Below, piece by piece: positions 45,002 to 56,420 of a stretch of DNA of 64,000 nucleotides. Each line of letters begins with the position of its first letter. Position 1 is the first letter of the stretch. The stretch is from assembly GCF_040954835.1 (NCBI RefSeq), contig NC_090697.1, positions 4,166,501 to 4,230,500 of the forward strand, in the 5' to 3' direction. Origin of the DNA: Lepisosteus oculatus (taxonomy: Eukaryota; Chordata; Actinopteri; Semionotiformes; Lepisosteidae). Below the pieces are notes generated by a model. That model saw nothing but the letters and a program-made list of their open reading frames with translations. It had not been told where the DNA came from and did no database searches. A program made the translations under genes and the position numbers.

Positions 45002-46385
45002 TGTAGCGGCGAGGCTTATTAATAAGAAAGAATTAAGTGTTCTGAGCCTTCCCAAATGAGGCCCCATTTCTCTGTTCATCTCTGTGGTGCAGCCACAGAG
45101 AAACTATTCATGCAGGCTGATTTAAGGTTTCTTTTGATAAGGTTTCCTAGGACAGCTCCCAAAGGGGGATGCAATTAGCTAAGCCTGGCTATCATGATCA
45201 ATGGTCATCCATTGGCCCCTATCAGTCTAGGGAGTGCCGAATGGACATCTGGACTTCATTCCTAAGTGTCATGAGTAAGTGACTTATATCTCACCTTGAC
45301 CAACCAATCAGGGACTGGCAGGGCGTGGTAATACCACGTGGGTCTCCAATGCCCGCCAAACTCTCAACCAATCAGCACACATCTGGGTCTTGATCAAAAA
45401 GGGAGCGCAAGCTCAGATCGGGGCTCTCCTTGGCCATTTTCGCGCATCCTCAGAGACAATCACGTGACAACTGCTGTTGTCTACAAAGGGACTTGGACTT
45501 TGTTCTAAGCGCGAGGCTGAGGATCCCGTACGTACTCAGAATTCTACCAACGTGAATGCTCCGCTTGATCAACAGCAGCCTACAGTTGGACCCTCGTCGA
45601 CAACCTGAATAGCTTATTCAGAAGCAGCGCTGGACCGGGAACGAACCAGCTTCTTCCCAGGCAAAAGAGTGACTTGTGAGGACTCGCGGTCACACTCTGT
45701 GCATAGAGACTTTCTACTAGCCAGCCGGACTGCTGGTAGATCCTCTCGGAGCAACGACTGCCCTGCGCGCCGCAGTCAGATTCCTCCGCCCCTCCTACTC
45801 CGAGCTGCACCTCGACTGGTTGGCCGGTAGCCAGAGGACGCCGACACAACGCCCATTGGACAGCCGCTGGAACAGAGGCTGCAACAGAGCCTGTCAGCTG
45901 GTTTGGTGTTCGTGCCGGGAAATTCCAAATCCATACACAGTGGATAAGTAAACCCCATGTTCTACATTGCGTCTCGAGAATTCAATTGTACCTCAACACA
46001 AGTTGTTATCAATTTAATTCATGAGTAATGTATTTACTTCTGAGATTAGAGTAACAGTGGGTAATAACACTGATTAGCGATTTGGTAACAGAACGATATA
46101 TATTGACATATATTCTCTGTTGTGTATCTCTTTGTGTTTGCATCTCTTCGAGATTATATACCTTGTATATTGATAACCCTCACAGTAAGGTCTGCCGCTC
46201 GTATCCAGGCAGACTGGTATATGTTTGGTGCACAGTTTATATTAATAAATGTATCTCGTGTATTGAACCCGTGTGTGTGCGTTGTTAGTTGTTCTGACGA
46301 TTGATTTTCTAAAAGCCCCAACGAACAACCTCGTGATTACTGCTACAATTAATAATTGTCTCAGTAAACCCATCAAACCACTACA
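45002..46385. mobile_element. Solo LTR, 1384 bp, present only in copy B
   Basis: Begins TGTAGCGGCGAGGC and ends AAACCACTACA. It is flanked by GGGT at 44998-45001 and 46386-46389. Copy A has the uninterrupted site GGGTTATGAA, which proves the boundaries. A possible polyadenylation signal (TTAATAAATG) lies near 46240. No retroviral genes are present. Length, TG...CA ends and the 4-bp duplication fit an endogenous retrovirus or other LTR element. The strand is uncertain. Confidence 0.85.
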
Positions 46386-46816
46386 GGGTTATGAATCTTT
46401 TCTTTATTTTGGGGGGATTTTTTCAATACGGCACCATTAGACAGACAGTACATGGGGATGGGGGGTGCTGTTCATGAATCAGTAGCTTTTTAAGTACAAT
46501 ATTCACGGTGCTGAAACTAAGTGATTTACACACTAAGCAGAATCTCTTTCAGAGTTATGCTTTTGAATGTGAATCTCCTTTGTAAGGTTTTATTATTTCT
46601 GGAAGATAGCACCATTGGACAGGCAATAAAATGGGATAAGGGGTAGCTGTTCATGACTAAATAGCTTTCAAACCACAACACTCACAAAGCTGCAACCAAC
46701 TGTTTTACATTTAAGATAGGCCCCCTGATCTTAAAAGGCCCTCTGAAAAGGAGACTCTTCTAAATTCTCTCTATTCATTGAAGGTTTCATTTCACACCTC
46801 CCTACACCTGACTTCA

Positions 46817-46965
46817 AACCTCTTGATTGGCCTCTCTTTCTGTCCCCTGCACCCGCCTCTTGCTCCTCCTCTCACCCAGCTTTTGTTCACTCTCCATTTC
46901 CCGCTTTACTTACTACCCTGTCTTTCTCACAACTAAAGAAGGCTCCACGGCAGAAACTTTTTTCG
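46817..46965 (+). repeat. Penelope-like tail fragment (copy B)
   Basis: Copy-B counterpart of 32855-32995. CTTTCTGTCCCCTGCACCC is preserved more fully here than in copy A. Confidence 0.6.
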
Positions 46966-47208
46966 GCATACTTGTTAACGTTATGATTACTTTGACTATA
47001 GGATCTGAACCCCCTACAACTGAGCAAACACCCCTATTTGCTTTGAAGCTAGAAATGTAGAATCTGCAAGCATTACACACATTATATAAAGAAAAACTTT
47101 CTTGTCCCCTATAGCTGTAATATATATACACTATTTGATATTTTTATTATCAAAGCAGAATAAATATTCAAACATTTTTAATAATAAAAGAATATCATGA
47201 ATGTACAT

Positions 47209-47581
47209 TGTGACAGTGGAGCACACCTCCCACTGCACTCCCTACTCCGCGGTGCATGGGAATGTGCAGATACCACACCTGAGGCTAATCAAGGCTGCGC
47301 TTTAAGATCCCCAAGCCCCCGCAGATGGCATTCAGTTTAGGACCAAATGTATTCCCCTCATCTGCATCACAAACAATTACTCTGAACTAAGAGTTCGTGG
47401 ACGGTGTTCAAAGCTTGAAACCGGAGAATTTTTTCTCTTTCATATTCGATCCTCTCTTATACCAGAAAACGATCGCCTTTCCAGATAAATACACACTGAC
47501 ACACCGCTCACTCCCTGACCCAGCATAAGAAGCACTCTGCCAGTGTTCAGGAAGTACCTTTTTTAACCTGACACTATTACA
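47209..47581. mobile_element. Short solo LTR-like element (copy B)
   Basis: Same element and ACAT flanks as 33243-33615, so it was inherited through the duplication. Confidence 0.5.
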
Positions 47582-47823
47582 ACATTATGGCATGAACACT
47601 CTCAGTGGTTGAAGTAAAAACAGTTCTATCAGTCAGAATAACAATCTTCAGGTTTTTCACAGAGAGAGTACGGGAATTTAAGATGCCCTTAAACAGAAAT
47701 CGCATTTGAGGTTTTTTAATCCATATTTGCTTTTAAATACTAGCCATTAAACCCACAAGCTATACTGTTTTTTCTAATTATAATCTAAAATAAGAAAGTT
47801 GCATTAAAAAGACAATGATTCAG

Positions 47824-47942
47824 GTGTGTAGCTGTGTCAGCATGCGTAGTCTGCAAAGGAACAAGTAATAGGTTTATTCCATGCTGAAAAGAGAAGAAGG
47901 AAAACACAACGTTTCGGCTGTGAAACCTTCTTCAGGTGTGTC
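47824..47942 (-). repeat. Penelope-like tail, reverse orientation (copy B)
   Basis: Duplicate of 33858-33977; CACAACGTTTCGGCTGTG and CCTTCTTCAGGTGTG are intact. Confidence 0.65.
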
Positions 47943-49429
47943 TTTATTAAAAACATAATAAACTACAAACCTTTGGGATTCGTGACACAATGTCTTCACA
48001 TCTCCCTCCTCCCCTTCTCCACCATTTGAGAATCCCCTTGTAGTTTGAGAAATGCAAAAGTGGAGGAGGGTGCAATCTTTGAAGGAATTCACAGGGACCC
48101 CATTTTTTTAAAAAATATTTTATTTTTTCTTCATGTTGCATTTCACTTTCATAGGCTATTGGCTTTTGTAGGCTATGTGCTGTGTGCTTTATTGTGCATA
48201 TGAGTGTGTTCGTTCATTCACCCAGAGTGCCCTACGGTGCACCGGTTCGTCTTTGACTGGATTTGATTTTTGAAGTGTGCCGATTCCTCATGTCCCTTAT
48301 TTAAGAGGAACAAGCCTCAGAAATGGGTTTTTCAGAGACTGCTGTCAGAACACCACAAAACCATTTAAGCAATACCTGCAGTAGCCTATTAATAACACTT
48401 AAACTGACTTTAGTGCTGCTGAGCTTCGACAGCAACACACGAAAACTCTTTCTCCACACTCAAAACTGTTTTCCGACCACCATCCTTAAATGTTCAGCTC
48501 AGACCACATGCATTGCTTTCAGCTTTACTGATGGTAACTAAGATGTTTTTTTTCTCACTGAACATGAGCCTCTACTGTTACTTGTATTCATCACTGGTCA
48601 AAATGACCATGTTGTCTTGACTAGTTTTATCAGCTAGGCTTCCAGCCATGGTCCTGATGGTCACTCCTGCCATGGAGGTGTAAAACACCTATTTGCATTT
48701 TAGAAGATTTTGTGCGATTTGCGTTATTTAACTGCATTCTTTGTAATGGTGCTTGTGTTTTCGAGTGGGAAGTGGTTGAGTCTGTTGTTTTGGGAATAAC
48801 ATAGAAATGCGCTTAGTGTTTGTTGAGAATACCGTCTGCGGTGGTGTTAAAAGGATTTTTGAAGCAGACGAAATTCGTATGTTGGCCAGAATGCAGGAAG
48901 ACTTCACTTATAGTAGCCTATATATTGTGCTATTTAGAAATATTGGGTAGATCCTATATTTCATCCATTTAAAAAATGTAAACATTCAAATATTAGTTCC
49001 TCCCGTGTGAAAACTGGATGCCACCCTTGTTGGTCACTGTCTGGCGATGGGTCTGACCTAATAACCACAGTTTTATAAAGGAATACAGTCGCTATAATTT
49101 GTTATGTTCTCAGGTGAAGCCTCATTACTAAACTAATATGTCAGTGTAGGTAGGTGGGCCATCGTGGTAACCAGCCACACCTGCATTCTCAACATCGGTT
49201 CCCTTTCACCAGAGTGGCAGATGTAACAATATGACTTTCTGCCTTCTGAGACAATAGAAGGGCTGTGAGCTTGTGATTATGTGAGATGATTATGACCTGA
49301 TTATGAACTGTGAAAGTTTCATTTATAAAATTTAATATATCGTACCAATATGCAGACTTAATCACATGAACTGCAATACAAGTTTAAAAATAATTTTCAG
49401 AGAATATGTGATTGCTGTTTCTGATGTGT

Positions 49430-49535
49430 AGGGTATCTATAGGCTCCTCACAGAACCCTAGAGCATATCCTGCAAACCAATGAAAAATCATTAAGACAGC
49501 AGGAGGGGCCACTTACCCACAGATATAAAATAAGG
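49430..49535 (+). promoter_or_regulatory. Putative TAAR promoter cassette (receptor at 49727)
   Basis: ATCTATAGGCTCCTCAC, AAACCAATGAAAAATC, AGCAGGAGGGGCCACTTA and a TATA-like GATATAAAATA at about 49522-49532, near 200 bp before the start codon. A further conserved stretch (GGGTACACATCTACTTATGG, about 49626) lies in the probable 5' UTR and recurs at 24458 and 35675. Confidence 0.65.
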
Positions 49536-49726
49536 AGCATAAAGAAACATCTCATTTACTTTTTTACTTCAAGACCAACATACAGAAATATGATACTTAT
49601 AATTTTATTACACTGTTTTATTAGTGGGTACACATCTACTTATGGGTAAAGTTTAAAAAAATCTTTTATTTTTTGGTACATCATTCTAGAATTTTTTCCT
49701 CCTCTAATTTGGTGTGGATTTAATTT

Positions 49727-50737
49727 ATGGCAATGGAACTTACTGATTCAGAAGAACCTCAGTCTGCATATTATTGTTTTCCATCTAACAACGCATCTTG
49801 TCATAAAGAAATTCGATCTACAGCAGCCTATGCTGCTCTGTACACAGCGATGGCTGTGGCTGTTGGACTTACAGTGTGTGGGAATCTGTTGGTGATCATT
49901 TCCATCTCTCACTTCAAGCAGCTCCACACACCATCAAACCTGATCCTGCTGTCCCTGGCTGTGGCTGACTTTCTAGTAGGGGTGACTGTGCTGCCTGTAA
50001 CTGCGACAACCTTAATAGAAACCTGTTGGTACTTTGGAGACTTGTTCTGTTCTGTTTACATGTTAATTGACTGTGTTCTTGTCTCCATTTCTCTCAGTAA
50101 TCTAGTTGTAATAGCAATGGACCGCTATTTTGCTGTATGTGATCCACTACTTTATTTTTCTAAAATAACAGTTGATTTTATTCAAGGATTTATTGTCCTC
50201 AGTTGGTTTTTAGCATTTTCATACATGTTGGCTTTTAATTACATTAATAGAATTTCTTTTAGTACTGGTACATTAAATTCCTGTCTTGGAGAGTGTTTAA
50301 TTGTATTCAGTGAATCCTGGGGAATAATTGACATCATCATTTCTTTAGTTTTTCCTTGCTGTACTATCACAACACTATACATAAAAATATTCATAGTTGC
50401 AAAAAAGCATGCAAGATTAATCAATTTATTTACAAAGGAACATAGAGAAAACAAATATAACATGTCAAAAGCATCAGAGAGGAAAGCTGCAAAAACATTA
50501 GGAATTGTTATTTTTGCTTTTCTTCTTTGCTGGCTACCATATTATATCTGGACACTCATTGAAGGAAATATGTCTATGACGACATTTAATTTTTTTCCTG
50601 TTGTGATAGTTTATCTTAACTCCTGCATCAATCCAATCATTTATGCCTTGTTTTATCCTTGGTTTCAAAAGTCTTTAAGACTTATATTAACATTCAAATT
50701 ATGTTATAGGGAATCCTCTTTTATAAATCTTTTTTGA
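49727..50737 (+). CDS. Trace amine-associated receptor, di-acidic (Asp3.32 + Asp5.42)
   Basis: TAAR-family GPCR of 336 residues, one exon. Two in-frame Met codons lie at residues 1 and 3, and the second aligns with the start of its paralogues. Landmarks: NAS glycosylation site at 22-24, Asn1.50 (53), Asp2.50 (81), Cys3.25 (108), DRY at 132-134, CWLP in TM6, and the TM7 fingerprint NSCINPIIYALFYPWF. Both acidic pocket residues are present: Asp3.32 (D115) and Asp5.42 (D202, eight before Pro5.50 at 210). In zebrafish TAAR13c this pair binds the two amino groups of cadaverine, so a diamine ligand is a reasonable inference, not a demonstration. The C-tail ends early at SSFINLF. Its copy-A partner at 35773 is dead, so this is the only working gene of the pair. 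Confidence 0.95.
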   Translation: MAMELTDSEEPQSAYYCFPSNNASCHKEIRSTAAYAALYTAMAVAVGLTVCGNLLVIISISHFKQLHTPSNLILLSLAVADFLVGVTVLPVTATTLIETCWYFGDLFCSVYMLIDCVLVSISLSNLVVIAMDRYFAVCDPLLYFSKITVDFIQGFIVLSWFLAFSYMLAFNYINRISFSTGTLNSCLGECLIVFSESWGIIDIIISLVFPCCTITTLYIKIFIVAKKHARLINLFTKEHRENKYNMSKASERKAAKTLGIVIFAFLLCWLPYYIWTLIEGNMSMTTFNFFPVVIVYLNSCINPIIYALFYPWFQKSLRLILTFKLCYRESSFINLF

Positions 50738-50760
50738 GAGGACCATTTTATGTGATATTA

Positions 50761-52300
50761 TACATTAAAAATGTATGTCAGTCTGAGCAGATGTAGAAAT
50801 TTCTTAAATTATCAAAACATAAAACATATTACACTTGATGTCAAAGTATCACACATTCACTTTTCAGAGTGTATGTCATAAAATGAAATTCTTATATCAT
50901 GTGTATGTAAATTAATAGCACTATTTTAAAATGTTCTCTAGTAAAACATCAAGTACTGTAATTGTTTGAGTTAGAGGTAAGGAATGATCTTGACATTGGT
51001 CTTGAGATCTGGAGGATATTTGAGTTCTGTTCAAAATTATCTTTTAATTACTTAATTGAACACTGGCTGTTAAATGGTTCAAATTTAAATTCTTCCCATT
51101 AATTCTGAAGGACTGGTGCTCTTCTAGATCATGATTAAAGACACCAGATTTAAGATACTTTTTCAGTTTTCAAATACTTTATTATCTTACACATTTATCT
51201 TAAATGGTAGTGAGAAGTGTATAAGTATACTTACATTCACTACAAGTAACCTGCTGCAAATGTAGAAACCCTGTATTTAAGTATTTCAAAACATGATTAA
51301 AACATTAAAGCATGTGTCTATATTAAGTTAAAAAAGCAAAATTACTCAGCCATATACAGTATATGAAATTTACTCTACTGTTATAGCCTGTTTTGAATGT
51401 GATGTGGTGTTTTCAGGTTTGCATGGCCATTAACATAATCCATATTTTGTCTTAATGCTAATTTAAGTAACAAGTAATTAGGAATCCCTAAAGTCAGATC
51501 CACAGATATACAGAAACAGTAGTGCACACGGCAATGAACGGCAGTGTGATCGTATACTGTATAAATAGTTCAGGTGGGTAGCTGAACACTCACGCTCACA
51601 CCTGAAGAAGGCTCCATGGGCGAAACGTTGTGTTTTTTCTCTCTTCTTATTTTCAGCATGGAATAAACCTATTACTTGTTCCTTTACTGTATAAATATAC
51701 TGCATATACAGTATGATACCATAGTGCTTTAAAGCCACTACAGTAAGGTACAGTATGTGTGAAATATTTTTCATAATCAAAATGTAAAGGTAATTGGTGC
51801 TTTCTCATTACTGAAATTTATATTAAGACAAAATATAGATTTTCTTAATGCAGATGTAAACCTGAAAGAGGCAAATCTGGTTTACATCAAGTTATAATAA
51901 TAAATTATTTTTATACATCCAGCTATGTACAAAACATAGCCAAAAAAGATTGCTTTTAATGTTAATTCCAAGCTGAAAAGACAAGACTCAGTGTGTCTTC
52001 TCCACTTCATCTTACAGCTTACAGTTTACAGTGTAAGCTTACAGCTTACACCTCTTCATCTTACAGCTCATTCATGGTCATTCATTATTAATATTATTAA
52101 CAATATATTCCGTATTACATTTAAATAAGAACATTTTTACAAGTATAAAAAGAGGTGATACACAACGTGTCTCCTTTACAACTCTTCAGCTTACAGAAAA
52201 ATTCCTCCAGTGCCACACAACATTATCCATGCACTTCTTATGTCTAATTTGCAGGGAGTAACCCTATAATAAAAGGGAACAACATGTAGGTCCTTGATTA
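50761..52300. other. AT-rich 3' flank, no gene
   Basis: Nothing coding. It contains a short Penelope-like unit (listed separately) and a cluster of CTTACAG repeats near 52010-52070. Confidence 0.45.
51556..51697 (+). mobile_element. Short Penelope-like unit with 12-bp target duplication
   Basis: A 118-bp unit (51568-51685) is bounded by the direct repeat ACTGTATAAATA at 51556-51567 and 51686-51697. It begins GTTCAGGTGGGTAGCTG, the reverse complement of the outer end of the 19-kb copy. It continues with CACACCTGAAGAAGGC, GAAACGTTGTG and CAGCATGGAATAAACC. Confidence 0.7.
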
Positions 52301-52316
52301 TGGTAGTACATATAGA

Positions 52317-53560
52317 TGTAGCGATTCAAAATGTGAGGTAAAACCCATACTGTGGGAAATTATCTGCAGAATACTGCAGAACATGATTGGCCAAAATGAC
52401 CAATGGGTAGCACTTGTGGTGTATTAGTTGTTAGTGAAACAATTGCTTCATTTAATCTCTTTACTGTGGATGTTTAAATCCACTTAATATGGAATTTTAC
52501 AACTAAAGGGAAATTTTCATTTTCGGCATTATTTTCAGTAGGCACTATTTTTTTCACATGAAAGCAAAGTTAGATGTTCACTTATTTCAGTCAGTTACAG
52601 ATGGGGAATATCTAAAAGAGGATTTTTTTAATTGTTCAGATGTATTTCTTAATTCGTTTGCCCAACAAAAACATGATCATCGCTGAAATCAAAGACCTAC
52701 AGATGCAGCCATTCAAAGTGCGTGGTACAAACACGTACCACAGGCATTTTTCTGCGTCATAACGCGTCATACCGCTGTACGGGATTGGCTGGCCAAAATG
52801 ACCGACAGGGGCACTCGTGGTGCGTTGGTCGGTTGTAAAAAGATTTAATCATTTAATCTCTGGAACTGTGCACGCTTTAATCCGCTTATTATTATTGAAT
52901 ATTTACATGGAACTAAAGGGAAATTTTAGTAGCTGAGCATAAAAAGAATAGGAGCATAACGCATCTAAAGGTCATAAATGCTATCAATTTAGGAACACAA
53001 ACATATTATGTAAACTGTAGAAAAAATACACACCAGTATTCCATTTCTCCCTAAACATTTTAAGCATCAAAGTCTTGTGGTTATTTCGGAAACGTTTTTA
53101 CGTGCTCCTTGCTACTTCTGACCATGTCACTGTACATTTAAAAGCATAATTTTAGAATTTGATTAATAGGGAATGTAATATGGAATCGTGTATCTAAAGA
53201 AATTAATAATGGTATAAGTACATTCATGTACTGTTGCACAAACAGTAGTATAAGACTTTCCATTGAGATGCACTTGTCATGTGACTGCCTCGGTGGTGTG
53301 ATCGCTCAAGTGATGGACTTGTAGTCCTGAGGTTGTGTGTTCAAACGCAGGTGTTGCCATCAGTTTTCTTTTAATAAATACATTTCTTTGAAAAACTAAA
53401 ATAGCTAATATTATTGGCATTATATTGACATTTTTTATATTTCTAAATATCACAACATGTTCGTACTGTATGTACACAGCGGTAGGATCCCTTTAGATCT
53501 CCCTTCAGATTTAAAAGGTTATTAATAATATCTTCTGTGTTGCATCTTCCCAGTTTAGCT
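52317..53560 (+). mobile_element. CAGATG-family fragments in series
   Basis: A degenerate left end (TAGATGTAGCGATTCAAAATG) lies at 52317. A better one (CAGATGCAGCCATTCAAA) starts at 52700 after TA. The body includes GGCACTCGTGGTGCGTTGG, TGAGCATAAAAAGAATAGGAGC and a tRNA-like stretch at about 53283-53365. No matching right terminus was found. Confidence 0.55.
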
Positions 53561-54030
53561 GATCTTTTGCTGCCTACGCATGCTTACACAGCTCCCTGGG
53601 TAAACTATCATACTTGACTGAGAAAGCTTTAGAGAACTTAACATTTTCATTATCAACATATTGTAAATATGACATTTACATTGGTGTTATTAATTTTTCA
53701 CTTGAGTGTATGGAGGAGTGTCAGCTGTCAATGAGAGCAGACCCCACCTCTTAGGCTGGGCAAATGATTTTTTTTAATTTTTAAAAAATAAATAAAAAAT
53801 AGATATAATGATATAAACATTTACTGCAATGCAATACTGCTACGTTTCAGCTGTGAATCCTTCTTCACTTGTGAGGGTGAAATGCTTGGAGTTTGTAATG
53901 TAGGGCGCTCTGGACAGGTTAAACGTTAATGCAGGAAAAATGTATTTCCCAGAAGCTACAGTATACTGATTCTTTGGAAAGTGTTTTCATTCTTCTTTTT
54001 TTTTCAGGATGGAATAAACCTATTACTTGT
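53561..54030. repeat. Broken Penelope-like tail pieces
   Basis: GCCTACGCATGCTTACACAGC at about 53571, ACGTTTCAGCTGTGAATCC near 53852 and GATGGAATAAACCTATTACTTG near 54008 are separated pieces of the same tail in mixed orientation. Confidence 0.5.
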
Positions 54031-54775
54031 TTCTTATGGAATCCGTTTCCACCAGGGAGTAAAAAAAACACACACACACACACTTTTTCATTGACAAAAA
54101 GTAATGCCACACTCTCTTGTTTAAAGCACCACGGCTCTTCCCGTTAAAAGGAGGAGAAACTTTACACTTTAACTCTTCAGTTCAAAGAGAAGTTTGTGAA
54201 CTGAAAAAAAAGTAAAACTTAGAGCGTACACATATGAAAATTCTTATTCTTTACTCAACAGCTTTTTAAAAACAGCAGCCAATGATGTTCAAATCATGAT
54301 GTCCTTGATTTTTTTACACAGAATACTGACACAGCTACTGTATATTCGGCTAGTGTGTATTGTCTGCTTAGGGTTCTGTAGCATTCCAGTTAATGTTGTG
54401 TTTGTACTTGCAAGAATAGCGATTACAAACATTAAAAAACATGCTTTATACTGTCCGACTGAGCAATCATGCTTTTATAAAATATACCAATAAATAAACA
54501 TTTTTCATGTTTGATGTGTAACATGCTGCAATACAGTTTAAAATGATTGAAAACGGCGCTTCAAAAAAATGAAAAATGGCACTTTATTTTTCAGTACAGC
54601 TGGCACATCATCCCCCCGCGTCCGCGCGCCAGCAGAGAAACACACACACACACTTTTTCAAAAAGTAACGCCACACTCTCTTGTTTAAAGCACCACGTCT
54701 CTTCCCGTTAAAAGGAGGAGACACTTTACACTTTAACTTTTCAATTCACAGAGAAATTTCACCAGAGCCTCTTAC

Positions 54776-55350
54776 TTGCCAGCAGCCTTATCACCCTGCA
54801 ACACACAACTGGCAGCCCACTGAAGCTAAGCAGGTGTGAACCTGGTCAGTAGCTGGATGCGAGACCTCCTGGGAAAAGGTTGCTGCTGGAAGAGGTGTTA
54901 GTGGGGCTAGCAGGGGGTGCTCACTCTGCGGTCTATGTCGGTCCTAATGCCCCAGTACAGTGATGGGGCATTAGGACTATACTGTAAACAGGCGCCGTCC
55001 TTCGGATGAGACGTAAAACCGAGGTCCTGACTCTGTGGTCATTAAAAATCCCAGGGTGTTTCTCGTAAAGAGTAGGGGTGTAACCCTGGCGTCCTGGCCA
55101 AGATTTCCCATTGGCCCTTATCAATCATGGCTTCCTAATAATTCCTGTCTATGAATTGGCTTCATTACTCTGCTCTCCTCCCCGCTAATAGTTGATGTGT
55201 CGTGAGCGTTCTGGCGCACTATGACTTTCGTCGCATCATCCAGGTGGATGCTGCACATTGGTGGTGGTTGAGGGGAGTCCCCATTACCTGTAAAGTGCTT
55301 TGAGTGGAGTGTCCGGAAAAGTGCTATATAAGTGTAAGCAATTATTATTA
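54776..55350 (+). mobile_element. 5S rRNA-derived SINE
   Basis: The head follows 5S rRNA: GAAGCTAAGCAGG (A box), GGTCAGTAGCTGGATG and GCGAGACCTCCTGGGA (intermediate element and C box). A central body of about 400 bp includes CCGTCCTTCGGATGAGACGT. The tail is TGTAAAGTGCTTTGAG and GTGCTATATAAGTGTAAGC with (ATT)n. This head-body-LINE-tail plan is that of the SINE3/5S-SINE group known in fishes. It looks fairly intact, hence possibly young. Confidence 0.85.
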
Positions 55351-55379
55351 TTACTAATAGTTTATGCTAACACTTAACT

Positions 55380-56420
55380 TTCTTAACGCGAGAAGTACTA
55401 CTGTAAGCAAAAAAAAGGGGTTTTGGAGGGGGGGGGGGCAGTATTTCATGCGTTGTGAACGTGTGTACACAGCGGTCTCCCCGGGTTCCAGTTAGTGCGT
55501 AATTATGCATCAATGAAAAACCGGAGGTTTAAAAAAAGGTAATTAGATCACTGATAGTTTTACGTGGAGGCTGTGAACATTTTCACAAGTCATGGTCTTT
55601 AAAATGCATTTCGTTTGAAGGCTTTCTGTGTTTCCCTTCCAAACATATGGACAGAAGAACATTCGAGCGTGGTCAAAAAGCATGGTTTTTATGGTCTGTA
55701 GCTCAAATCCTGCTTAATTAAAAATTAGACACAAGAAGAGTATTATTGGACAATGTTGTGATGCTAAAGAAATCAATAACGATATTAATTCAAAGATCTA
55801 AATATATTTAACGCTTACGCCTGATATTAGAGGTGCTCACCTGCGCAGTGACCACTCGACAGCCAGTTGGCTGTGCCGAAAAATAAATAAAAACTGGTTT
55901 AACAACTCTTAAGCATACTTAAGCATACTGTAATTTTTGTTAACACAAGCTTATCAGTTGAAAAGACCACAGGCATTCTCAGAGTAGAATAGGCGTACCT
56001 TCCAATCAAAGACAGTCCCCCTTCCCCCCACGGAAAGACAGACAAATGTTTTCAGCGCCTATTTAGTAGCTATTCAGAGGGAAATGCAGTGACTTCACGT
56101 TTCCAGTTTATTCCTGCTGCCATCCACTCCTGCCCTCAGACTTAAAGAAGACTATTTTACATTTCTTTATGCAGTTCATAGTGCAATTAACCTTTGCTAG
56201 TATCTTTGCTGTCCTTTGAAAGCAAGATAATTTCTGCTTCTTTGACAAAACAAGGCTCGTCAGAGAATGTGAAAAACACATATTTTTTACTTCACATGCT
56301 GTCTTCCAATCACATTACATCAACATCCAAAAACATGATTTCTTCTCTTAACATGTCAGGCACAAAAAAACTTAATTGCACTTTAAAATTAAAAACTTTA
56401 ATTCTTTAAGCTCGGTGACT
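55380..56420 (-). mobile_element. CAGATG-family fragment, no termini
   Basis: About 55440-55680 (GTGAACGTGTGTACACAGC, TTATGCATCAATGAAAAACC, CACAAGTCATGGTCTTTAAAATGC) matches 37770-38020 and is the reverse complement of 31080-31370. A G-run near 55425 mirrors the C-run near 4155. About 55700-55760 matches 37520-37590. The remainder to 56420 is partly alignable with the 21.9-22.7 kb region. Confidence 0.45.

Larger units (their letters stand above)
40317..50760. repeat. Segmental duplication, copy B
   Basis: Colinear with 27284-36645. Longer mainly because a 1384-bp LTR sits in its tandem repeat. It lacks about 420 bp that copy A has. Both of its receptors are intact. It is flanked on the left by a truncated TAAR relic and on the right by AT-rich DNA. 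Confidence 0.9.

Noticed and set aside
54776-54900. Possible 5S rRNA gene
   Set aside because: Only the promoter-region part of 5S is conserved, with changes, and it runs into a SINE body and LINE-type tail; no terminator of T residues at the expected place.
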